Positions 1-7,214 of a stretch of DNA of 64,000 nt are shown in pieces. Every line of letters begins with the position of its first letter. The stretch's first letter is position 1. The notes under the pieces were generated by a model. It did not search any database. It saw nothing but the letters and a program-made list of their open reading frames with translations, and was not told the DNA's origin. Both the position numbers and the translations under genes were made by a program. This stretch comes from NIOZ-UU13 sp964417935 (GTDB lineage: Bacteria > Planctomycetota > Phycisphaerae > Sedimentisphaerales > Anaerobacaceae), in the NCBI GenBank assembly GCA_964417935.1, contig CAYQKF010000003.1:1-64000 (forward strand). The letters are read 5' to 3'.

Positions 1-49
1 TTAATCGTATAAACGACTTAGAATTCTTTAATAATGTTGGACAGTAAAA

Positions 50-895
50 TTATAACTCCGTCACAGAATCCGGGACAGTAGCTTTGTTACGAGCATATAT
101 TATCAGGACAATTCCGGCGAGTAGAAAAGGGATACTGAGCAGTTGCCCGACACTAAGGGGCAGATTAGAACTATAGGAAGCCTGTCGTGCCTTTACAAAT
201 TCCAAAAAGAAACGTGCTGTAAAAACCAAAAATAGAAAGAGGCCGGCGAGAAAACCTTGTTTGACTTTATATCTCTGTTTTCTATAGATGGTCAGGAGCA
301 GTACAAAAATCAGTCCGTAAGTAACGGACTCATATAGTTGAACCGGATGTCTCGGTATGTTATCGACCTTTTCGAATATAAACGCCCATGGCAGTGTTGT
401 TGGAGCTCCGATGATTTCTGAGTTAAACAGATTGCCGATGCGAATAAAAAAGCCGGCTAATCCTGCGACAATTGCGATTCGGTCGAGCAGCCATAGATAT
501 GGTTCCTGCGGATTATTGCGGGAATACAAAAAAATGGTGATTAAGACACCAAGTCCGCCTCCATGACTTGCCAAGCCGCCTTTCCAGACCTTCAGTATTT
601 CTATGGGATTGCCCAAAAAATAAGAAGGGTTGTAGAAAAAACAATGCCCAAGACGTGCTCCCAAAATAGTGCCGATGAGCACATAAACAAGTAGTTTTTC
701 TAAATTTTTGATAGGCCTGCCTTCAAGGCGGAATATTCTGCGCATAAGTAAAAAACCAAAGATGAAGGAGCTCGCAAATGCAAGGCCGTACCAACGGATT
801 TTAACTGGCCCCAGGCTAAAAAGTTCGGGGTCGATGTTCCAATGAAAGTGTCTTGCGCTTGTTAGATAATATTGTATGTTGTCCACATCGTACAT
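50..895 (-). CDS. lgt: Prolipoprotein diacylglyceryl transferase
   Basis: Integral membrane enzyme that moves diacylglyceryl from phosphatidylglycerol to the lipobox cysteine of prelipoproteins, the first lipoprotein maturation step. The 281-residue length is normal for Lgt. The sequence has several hydrophobic segments, the GGLASHGG stretch (about residues 107-114) carrying the family's essential histidine, RIGNLFNSEIIG (about 152-163) and HPVQLYE (about 182-188). Many lipobox proteins occur in the window (sulfatases, GalM-like, coiled-coil lipoprotein), so the enzyme has local clients. The ATG at 895 is the only good start, with a weak ribosome-binding site. A promoter candidate lies at 936-964. 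A divergent paralogue is at 29433-30191. Confidence 0.95.
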   Translation of the reverse strand: MYDVDNIQYYLTSARHFHWNIDPELFSLGPVKIRWYGLAFASSFIFGFLLMRRIFRLEGRPIKNLEKLLVYVLIGTILGARLGHCFFYNPSYFLGNPIEILKVWKGGLASHGGGLGVLITIFLYSRNNPQEPYLWLLDRIAIVAGLAGFFIRIGNLFNSEIIGAPTTLPWAFIFEKVDNIPRHPVQLYESVTYGLIFVLLLTIYRKQRYKVKQGFLAGLFLFLVFTARFFLEFVKARQASYSSNLPLSVGQLLSIPFLLAGIVLIIYARNKATVPDSVTEL

Positions 896-935
896 ATATT
901 ATTCGGAGTTTACCATTTGTTCAGTTGCCTTGTCA

Positions 936-964
936 TTTATAATCTCAAAAAATTTGTTTTGCAA
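936..964 (-). promoter_or_regulatory. Promoter candidate for lgt
   Basis: Read on the minus strand: TTGCAA (959-964), a 17-base spacer and TATAAA (936-941), about 40 bases before the lgt start codon. Confidence 0.45.
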
Positions 965-975
965 AAAACACCAGA

Positions 976-1060
976 TGTCATTCTGAGGCGCAGCCGAAGA
1001 ATCTCATCTCTTGGGATATAAAGAGATTCTTAACTTCGCTGCTCTCCGTTCAGAATGACA
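976..1060. repeat. Imperfect palindromic intergenic repeat, TGTCATTC family
   Basis: About 85 bases that begin TGTCATTCTGAGG and end CAGAATGACA, with an AGAATCTC / GAGATTCT inner stem. It is one of many repeats of this type in the window; all have GTCATT...AATGAC ends and pair with themselves over most of their length. Confidence 0.7.
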
Positions 1061-1103
1061 AGTGTCGTATGTTTTCTACGGAACAAAAATTCTCTGTTTT
1101 GCC

Positions 1104-1403
1104 CTATCTTTTTCCGTTATGGAAGATTTTTTTGAGAGCAGCGATGTTTTCGACAAAGGCATCTCGACCTTTTCCGGTTGCTCTGATGAAAGTCCTGGGT
1201 TTCCGAGCGACAAAAGTCTTTGCGATTTTAATGTAGCCCGCCTCTTCCAGTTTAGTCAGATGTGCGCCGAGGTTGCCATCGGTAAGTTTCAGCAGTTTGC
1301 GAAGGTAAGTGAAGTTGACCTTCTCGTTCTTATCAAGGCTAACGAGCGATGACATTATTTGCAGCCGTACCGGCTGATGGATTATATTATCAAGCTGAGC
1401 CAT
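1104..1403 (-). CDS. Small winged-helix transcriptional regulator
   Basis: A 99-residue protein consisting almost entirely of one winged helix-turn-helix domain. It starts with a DNIIHQPVRLQIMSSL helix, then TYLRKLLKLTDGNLGAHLTKLEEAGYI-type recognition helix and the wing (KPRTFIRATGKGR). It resembles the single-domain MarR/ArsR-like regulators commonly encoded next to a small membrane protein. The SD sequence GGAGGT (1410-1415) overlaps the stop codon of the upstream membrane gene, and the ATG is 4 bases after that stop, so the two are translationally coupled. The ligand and target promoters cannot be seen. The partner gene is interrupted (1408-1998). Confidence 0.8.
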   Translation of the reverse strand: MAQLDNIIHQPVRLQIMSSLVSLDKNEKVNFTYLRKLLKLTDGNLGAHLTKLEEAGYIKIAKTFVARKPRTFIRATGKGRDAFVENIAALKKIFHNGKR

Positions 1404-1407
1404 TTTT

Positions 1408-1998
1408 TTACCTCCATCGCAATCGGATGTACAAGCCGGTTCCTAAAGTTGCTCCGCCACATGTCAACGCCATCCAAAGGCAGTAGTAGTCGGTTAAAAA
1501 GTAAAAACCCACCAATGTCGCCACTGTTACTGCAAGTCCCAACACAATCATAAAGCGGCTGTCGAACCAAAGCCCTATTACAATATAGGCAAACATAGCC
1601 GCTGTACAAATAACCGCATTACATTGCAAACCACTAAAGGGAGCTAATAAGAAGAGCCAAATGGTGACATAGACATATAATAAAAACCAAAATAAGGCTA
1701 TTCGTCAGCCGATCCTTGGGCAAGAAGCATCTTGTATAGGAGCCTTAGAGTGAAAGACCCAACAGATTATGGCGGTTCCGATTCCGCCTACCGCACACAT
1801 AGCGACGAATATTTGAAAATAGTAAGCGAGATAAAAATGTGCCGATGTAAATGCGATTATCCAAAGTACGCCCCACAGTATCAGCAAGGGATTCGCATAG
1901 GCCGAAGCTATGGCTCTGTGGGTTTGGACCGTAACATCCTGAACTGTAGATAGCTCTTGTATGAACTCTCCCTGCAAAGGCTTCAGATTCTTAGCCAC
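1408..1998 (-). pseudogene. Membrane protein, partner of the winged-helix regulator, interrupted by one in-frame TGA
   Basis: From a GTG at 1998 the frame encodes 97 residues with two hydrophobic segments, meets TGA at 1705-1707, and continues in the same frame for another 98 residues with several further hydrophobic segments (WFLLYVYVTIWLFLLAPF, then two or three more) to a TAA at 1408-1410. Without the TGA this would be a 196-position polytopic protein, a size that fits the regulator-plus-membrane-protein pairs found elsewhere. A Trp codon (TGG) changed to TGA is the simplest explanation. It may be a recent pseudogene, a sequencing error, or two peptides with reinitiation at the TTG at 1629. 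No SECIS-like evidence was established. Function unknown. Confidence 0.6.
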
Positions 1999-2322
1999 CG
2001 GGTGGTCGTGGTGCGATGGAGATTTGTGCGCTGGACACGTTATGCATAACTGGATTTATCGCATTACAGGCACCAGCATAATCATAACTGGACGGCAACA
2101 AAGAAGTTACCGCCCGTATGCTTTATGCCGCCGTTGTGGCGCTCGGGTCGCTTCGGCGCGTTGCGCAACCGGCCACAACAGCATTCTATAGTGTACTGCT
2201 GAATGCTGTTGCCTCAAAGCGGCAAATCCGACAGTCCCGCCCATCCACAACTTTTGGGACGATACTAATTTTTTTGCTAAATGTTGATTATTGGCTAAAA
2301 AGTTAAGTGTTTGTATGTACTC
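1999..2322. other. Intergenic stretch without a convincing gene
   Basis: No open frame here has family features or a ribosome-binding site. It contains an 11-base-pair hairpin, CAACAGCATTC (2176-2186) with GAATGCTGTTG (2201-2211), between the broken membrane gene and the sulfatase promoter. Confidence 0.5.
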
Positions 2323-2351
2323 TTGCAAGATTGTTCCTGGTCGGATATTAT
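2323..2351 (+). promoter_or_regulatory. Promoter candidate for the sulfatase cluster
   Basis: TTGCAA (2323-2328), 17-base spacer, TATTAT (2346-2351). It lies about 190 bases before the first sulfatase. The transcript would cross the palindromic repeat at 2373-2489. Confidence 0.45.
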
Positions 2352-2372
2352 AGCGTAAAGTGATAGTGCTCT

Positions 2373-2489
2373 GTAGAAAAGACCACATGTCATTTCGACC
2401 GAAGCGACGCGAAGCATCGCGAAGTGGAGAAATCTATTCAAAAACAGATTTCTCGACTCGCTCGAACGGACATCTACAATGTTTTCTAC
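2373..2489. repeat. ~120-base nested palindromic repeat, copy 1
   Basis: Outer arms GTAGAAAA (2373-2380) and TTTTCTAC (2482-2489) enclose an inner unit starting GTCATTTCGACC and ending GGACATC, with AGAAATCT / AGATTTCT in the middle. A close copy with the same outer arms is at 40581-40720. It lies in the 5' untranslated region of the sulfatase cluster. Confidence 0.75.
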
Positions 2490-2541
2490 AAAGCAAAGTG
2501 ATAGTTGGAGTACGCAAAAAAATCTGTTAAGGAATCCTCCT

Positions 2542-3981
2542 ATGGAATCTAAAATGAACCGACGCCAATTTATTAAGGTTCTCAGCGCAGGTACCGTTTC
2601 GCTGGCTCTGCCCGGCTGTGTTAGTCCCGGCGAGATGAATGCCGGCAAGGGTAAGGAGAAAAAACCAAACTTTATCATCATATTTTGCGATGATATGGGG
2701 TACGGCGATTTAACCTGCTACGGCCATCCTACGATTCGCACGCCCAATCTGGACCAGATGGCTGGCCAGGGCCAGAAATGGATGAACTTTTATGTCGGTG
2801 CCTCGGTCTGCACGCCGAGCCGGGCGGCATTGCTGACTGGAAGACTGCCGATTCGCAGCGGAATGTGCAGTGACAAGCGGCGTGTGTTGTTTCCCGATTC
2901 AGCAAGTGGCCTGCCGAAAAATGAAGTTACCATCGCCGAGGCCCTCAAGGCCGAAGGTTATGCAACCGCTTGTGTCGGAAAATGGCACCTCGGACACCTG
3001 CGGCAATATCTGCCGACAAATAACGGCTTCGATTCCTATTTCGGCATCCCGTACAGCAACGATATGGACAAGGTCGGCGGGCAGGGACGAGAAGCGTTCC
3101 TTGAGCCTAAGATTGAGTACTTCAACGTCCCGCTTATGCGCGATGAAAAGATTATAGAGCGTCCCGCCGACCAAAACACGATTACAAAGCGCTACACCGA
3201 AGAGGCAATCAAGTTTATACAAAAAAGCAAAAACAAGCCCTTCTTTTTCTACCTGGCGCATAACCTGCCTCATGTCCCGTTGTTTGTCTCGAAGAATTTC
3301 AAAGACAAAAGCCTGCGCGGTCTGTATGGTGATGTAATTGAAGAGATTGACTGGGGTGTCGGACAGATACTCAGGACGCTGCGCCGCGAAGGCCTGGCGG
3401 AAAATACATTTGTTGTCTTTACCTCCGACAACGGCCCATGGCTTACCTTCAACGAGCACGGCGGCTCGGCGGGCCTGCTGAGAGAAGGCAAAGGATGTAC
3501 CTTCGAGGGTGGTATGCGAGAGCCTTGTATTATGTGGTGGCCGGGCAAAATCAAACCCGCTGTCGTGAATGATATCGGCTCGACTATGGATTTATATACG
3601 ACGATTCTGACGTTAGGCGGTGCGAAAGTCCCGACCGACCGCGTTGTTGACGGGCTGGATCTATCACCTGCTTTGTTCGGAGCCGGACCAAGTCCGCGGA
3701 AAGTTATGTTCTATTATCGAGGCGCAAAATTGTACGCGGTGCGCAAAGAGCCATACAAAGCGCATTTTATAACAAAGCCGTCCTACGGTAAGGGTGCCAA
3801 CAAAGAGACGCACCATGACCCTCCACTGCTTTACCATCTCGGCAACGACCCTTCCGAAAAATATGATATATCCAAAGACCATCCGGAGGTAATAACTGAA
3901 ATACGCAAAGAAGTCGCCCTGCACCTTGCGGGATTGACGCCGGGTGAAGACCAGCTTGCAAAACGTATAGACAAGAAGTAA
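2542..3981 (+). CDS. S1-family sulfatase, Tat lipoprotein (1 of 7)
   Basis: Formylglycine-dependent sulfate ester hydrolase, probably acting on sulfated polysaccharide outside the cytoplasm. The ATG at 2542 has AAGGA eight bases upstream; the frame opens further upstream, but that part lies in a repeat. The N-terminus has a twin-arginine motif (NRRQFIK) and a lipobox LPGC with Cys26. Metal ligands DD are at 50-51, the CTPSR modification motif puts the formylglycine cysteine at 90, and GKWHLG is at 146-151; SDNGPW follows later. 479 residues is normal for S1 sulfatases. It is most like the fifth member (8934-10382), sharing the NNGFDSYFGIPYSNDM / HGFDDYFGLPYSNDM region and the HxPLFVS segment. 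The next sulfatase starts 20 bases downstream. The substrate cannot be read from the sequence. Confidence 0.92.
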   Translation: MESKMNRRQFIKVLSAGTVSLALPGCVSPGEMNAGKGKEKKPNFIIIFCDDMGYGDLTCYGHPTIRTPNLDQMAGQGQKWMNFYVGASVCTPSRAALLTGRLPIRSGMCSDKRRVLFPDSASGLPKNEVTIAEALKAEGYATACVGKWHLGHLRQYLPTNNGFDSYFGIPYSNDMDKVGGQGREAFLEPKIEYFNVPLMRDEKIIERPADQNTITKRYTEEAIKFIQKSKNKPFFFYLAHNLPHVPLFVSKNFKDKSLRGLYGDVIEEIDWGVGQILRTLRREGLAENTFVVFTSDNGPWLTFNEHGGSAGLLREGKGCTFEGGMREPCIMWWPGKIKPAVVNDIGSTMDLYTTILTLGGAKVPTDRVVDGLDLSPALFGAGPSPRKVMFYYRGAKLYAVRKEPYKAHFITKPSYGKGANKETHHDPPLLYHLGNDPSEKYDISKDHPEVITEIRKEVALHLAGLTPGEDQLAKRIDKK

Positions 3982-4001
3982 CCGAAAGGAAAGAAGGATT
4001 T

Positions 4002-5300
4002 ATGAACCGACGAAATTTTATCAAAATGGTGAGTTGTGGAGCGGCGTCACTGGCGATGCCGGGGTGCAATAGTGTTTCCGGCTTACCTGCCAGCAGTGGC
4101 AGACGGCCCAATATCATCCTGATAATGGCCGATGACCTGGGTTATGAGTGCCTTGGTTGTTACGGCAGCAAATCTTACAAGACGCCCGTCCTTGATGAGC
4201 TGGCTGCAACGGGTGTTCGATTCGAGCACAGTTATTCGCAGCCGCTCTGCACGCCATCGCGTGTGAAGATTATGACGGGGCAATATAACATCCGGAACTA
4301 CACTAAATTTGGGGCGCTGCATCCCAGGGAAAAGACATTCGGGCATCTTATGCAGAGCGCCGGATATGCGACGTGTGTGGTGGGTAAGTGGCAGTTGGCG
4401 GCACGCGACGGCGGCATAGGGACATATCCCAAGCAGGCCGGCTTCGACGAGCACTGTCTGTGGCAGGTTAAGGACAGGGGCTCTCGCTATAAAGACCCTA
4501 TCATCGTGCAGAACGGCAGGAACCGCGAGGACCTCAAGGGAAAATATGGTCCTGATATCTTTTGTGATTACCTGCTGGAGTTTGTGGAACGCCGCAAACC
4601 CGAGCCGTTTTTTGTTTACTTTCCGATGGTGCTGACCCATGCGCCGTTCGAACCTACGCCGGACACCGAAGAGTGGAAAAAGGCAAGCACTAAAGCTCAT
4701 AAAAAACACTTCGCTGATATGGTCGCGTATATGGACAAAATCATCGGACGTATCGTCCGCAAACTCGACGAAGTGGGGCTGCGCGAGAATACCCTCCTCT
4801 TGTTCACCGGCGACAACGGTACGCCCCGAGGCATTACGACGGAAATGAAGGATGGCAGCTTTATCAACGGCGGCAAAGGTCTTACGACCGATGCGGGTAC
4901 GCATGTTGCGCTTATTGCGAATTGGAAAGGCACGACGCCGGCGGGCAAAGTGTGTCAGGACCTTGTGGATTTCAGCGATATCCTTCCGACGATTGCAGAG
5001 GCGAGCGGCGCCTCGGTTGGCTCCGAAATCGACGGGCGGAGTTTCCTGCCACAGCTTCGCGGCCGGTGGGGTGATCCAAGGGACTGGATATTCATCTGGT
5101 ATCGGCGGAATCCGGGTGATACGTTGTATCGCTTTGCGCGTGACAAGCGGTGGAAGCTCTACGATGACGGCAAATATGACCGGGCCGGCAACCTTTATGA
5201 TGTGCCGGCTGATACGCTCGAAGAGAATCCGAATCCGGGCGGCCCGGAAGCTGCCGCAGCCAGGAAACGGCTGCAAGCCGTTCTGGATTCTATGAAGTAA
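4002..5300 (+). CDS. S1-family sulfatase, Tat lipoprotein (2 of 7), GKWQL variant
   Basis: Second sulfatase of the cluster, 432 residues. RBS GAAAGGAAAGAAGG precedes the ATG. Tat motif NRRNFIK, lipobox MPGC (Cys22), metal-binding ADDLGY, CTPSR with formylglycine Cys83, and a late GDNG motif are present. The usual GKWHxG reads GKWQLA, so the conserved histidine is a glutamine, and the DNG is followed by TPRG rather than the usual Gly-rich loop. It could be a separate S1 subfamily or have altered catalysis. The signal region GCNSVSGL is nearly identical to that of the third sulfatase, which suggests duplication or exchange of the export segment. Confidence 0.88.
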   Translation: MNRRNFIKMVSCGAASLAMPGCNSVSGLPASSGRRPNIILIMADDLGYECLGCYGSKSYKTPVLDELAATGVRFEHSYSQPLCTPSRVKIMTGQYNIRNYTKFGALHPREKTFGHLMQSAGYATCVVGKWQLAARDGGIGTYPKQAGFDEHCLWQVKDRGSRYKDPIIVQNGRNREDLKGKYGPDIFCDYLLEFVERRKPEPFFVYFPMVLTHAPFEPTPDTEEWKKASTKAHKKHFADMVAYMDKIIGRIVRKLDEVGLRENTLLLFTGDNGTPRGITTEMKDGSFINGGKGLTTDAGTHVALIANWKGTTPAGKVCQDLVDFSDILPTIAEASGASVGSEIDGRSFLPQLRGRWGDPRDWIFIWYRRNPGDTLYRFARDKRWKLYDDGKYDRAGNLYDVPADTLEENPNPGGPEAAAARKRLQAVLDSMK

Positions 5301-5364
5301 AACGGCAAAAGAATACAGCAATGGTTATAGTAGCAGGCAGTTATTTAACAAGGAGAAAATGATT

Positions 5365-7077
5365 ATGAGTGCACTATACAGACGTCGTGATTTTTTGAAG
5401 GTTATGGGTCTTGGGGCTGTGTCGTTTGTGATGCCGGGATGCAATAGTGTTTCCGGGTTATCCACCGGTAGTGCCAAACGGCCGAACGTTATTCTGATTA
5501 TGGCCGACGATATGGGATATTCGGATATCGGCTGTTACGGCGGTGAGATTCACACGCCCAATTTGGACAGACTTGCTGCCGGCGGGGTGCGTTTCACGCA
5601 GTTCTACAACACCGCTCGCTGCTGTCCGACCAGGGCCTCGCTGATGACCGGGCTTTACCAGCACCAGGCGGGCGTCGGACATATGATGAGCGACAGAGGT
5701 TATGACGCTTATCGCGGAGATCTTAACAATCGCTGCGTTACTATCGCCGAGGTGCTCAAGACGGCCGGCTATTCGACGTATATGTCGGGCAAATGGCACG
5801 TGACCAAATCAATCAAGCCCGACGGCGACAAGCACAACTGGCCGAGGCAGCGCGGATTCGACCGTTTCTACGGTACGATCCACGGAGCGGGGAGCTTCTA
5901 CGACCCCAACACTCTGACTCGCGACAACACACAAATTGTCCCCGACAGCGACGATTTCTACTACACCGATGCCATCAGCGACAACGCGGTGAAGTTTATC
6001 TCAGAGCATAAATCCCGCAGCCGAAGCAAGCCTTTCTTTATGTATGTTGCTTATACTGCGCCGCACTGGCCGATGCATGCCAAGCCGCAGGATATCGCCA
6101 AATACAAAGGCCGCTACGCAGCCGGCTGGGATGCGCTGCGGGCCGAGCGACATAAGCGTATGATAAAAATGAGAATCGTCCAAAGCAAATGGAAGATTAC
6201 CGACCGTGATTCAGGCGTACCGCCGCGGGACGAGGCCGAGAATAAGAGTTGGTTTGAGCGGCGTATGGAAGTATTTGCGGCGATGGTCGATTGCCTGGAC
6301 CAGGGCGTAGGACGTATCGTCTCGGAATTAAAGAGAACCGGCAACTTCGGGAATACGCTGATTTTCTTTTTGGCGGACAACGGCGGCTGCGCCGAAGAAT
6401 ATGGAAGCCGCGGCCCGGTCAAGCCGGACCCGTCGAAGCCTGTTGTGCTGAAACCTATGGGCAGGGACGAGCTGCAGACCAGGATGCAGCCGGCTGTAAC
6501 TCGCGACGGTCGGCCTGTACGCACCGGCTACGGCGTGATGCCAGGCCCGGCCGATACGTATATCGCCTATGGTAAACCCTGGGCGAACGCATCGAATACC
6601 CCGTTCCGCCTGTACAAACACTGGGTGCACGAAGGCGGCATCGCCACGCCCCTGATAGCTTACTGGCCATCGCGGATAAAGGAGCGCGGCAAGCTGCGTC
6701 ATCAGCCGGGACATCTTATCGACATTATGGCAACCTGTGTCGATATTTCCGGTGCAAAGTATCCTTCTGAATACAAGGGCAACAGGATAATACCGATGGA
6801 GGGCAAAAGTCTTGTTCCGGCCTTTGACAACAAGCCCATCGAACGCGAAGCAATTTACTGGGAGCACGAGGGCAACCGAGCCGTGCGCAAAGGTAAATGG
6901 AAACTGGTCTCCAGGCACCCCGGCGAATGGGAGCTGTATGACCTTGAGGCAGACCGCACAGAGTTAAATGACCTTTCAAAAAAATATACACGAACAGTTG
7001 AACAGTTAAAGGCGATGTATGAAAGCTGGTCGGTCAGATGTGGTGTCCAGCCCTGGCCTGTAAAAAAGCCTAATTAG
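5365..7077 (+). CDS. S1-family sulfatase, Tat lipoprotein (3 of 7), arylsulfatase-A-like
   Basis: Largest sulfatase here, 570 residues from the ATG at 5365, which has AAGGAG nine bases upstream; the ATG at 5359 is only three bases from it. Tat motif YRRRDFLK, lipobox MPGC (Cys26), ADDMGY, CCPTR with formylglycine Cys86, MSGKWHV and a late ADNGGC motif are all present. The long insert between residues about 235 and 430 and the HEGGIATPLIAYWP segment fit the AtsA-type arylsulfatases. It ends 137 bases before sulfatase 4, with a nested palindromic repeat between them. The substrate is unknown. Confidence 0.9.
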   Translation: MSALYRRRDFLKVMGLGAVSFVMPGCNSVSGLSTGSAKRPNVILIMADDMGYSDIGCYGGEIHTPNLDRLAAGGVRFTQFYNTARCCPTRASLMTGLYQHQAGVGHMMSDRGYDAYRGDLNNRCVTIAEVLKTAGYSTYMSGKWHVTKSIKPDGDKHNWPRQRGFDRFYGTIHGAGSFYDPNTLTRDNTQIVPDSDDFYYTDAISDNAVKFISEHKSRSRSKPFFMYVAYTAPHWPMHAKPQDIAKYKGRYAAGWDALRAERHKRMIKMRIVQSKWKITDRDSGVPPRDEAENKSWFERRMEVFAAMVDCLDQGVGRIVSELKRTGNFGNTLIFFLADNGGCAEEYGSRGPVKPDPSKPVVLKPMGRDELQTRMQPAVTRDGRPVRTGYGVMPGPADTYIAYGKPWANASNTPFRLYKHWVHEGGIATPLIAYWPSRIKERGKLRHQPGHLIDIMATCVDISGAKYPSEYKGNRIIPMEGKSLVPAFDNKPIEREAIYWEHEGNRAVRKGKWKLVSRHPGEWELYDLEADRTELNDLSKKYTRTVEQLKAMYESWSVRCGVQPWPVKKPN

Positions 7078-7202
7078 CGCTCTTTCACTTGTGATTCGAT
7101 GAGTTGTCATTCCGCACTTGGTGCGGAATCCAGACCTCTCGATAATTATGGATTCCTGCTTTCGCAGGAATGACAATCGTCAATTAAGCTGTGAAAGAGC
7201 AC
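7078..7202. repeat. Nested palindromic repeat with outer arms
   Basis: Outer arms GCTCTTTCAC and GTGAAAGAGC flank an inner GTCATTCCGCACTTGGTGCGGAATCC ... GGATTCCTGC...GCAGGAATGAC unit. It occupies nearly all of the gap between sulfatases 3 and 4. Related nested units are at 10408-10529 and 32557-32707. Confidence 0.75.
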
Positions 7203-7214
7203 CAGAAATAAAAT

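Noticed and set aside
1408..1998. Genome-wide TGA = Trp recoding
   Set aside because: Many confident genes in the window (for example gene ends at 29360, 4-helix and other frames) stop at TGA and use TGG for Trp; only this gene is interrupted.
2107..2388. 93-residue minus-strand frame
   Set aside because: Low-complexity text, no RBS, and overlaps the sulfatase promoter.
2479..2541. N-terminal extension of sulfatase 1
   Set aside because: The extra codons lie in the right arm of a palindromic repeat; the ATG at 2542 has a proper RBS and gives a normal Tat signal.
4083..5321. 412-residue open frame antisense to sulfatase 2
   Set aside because: It mirrors the codon pattern of the real sulfatase on the other strand, has no RBS, and contains no recognisable motif.
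6328..6918. 196-residue frame antisense to sulfatase 3
   Set aside because: Shadow frame with no motifs; the plus-strand sulfatase fully explains the sequence.
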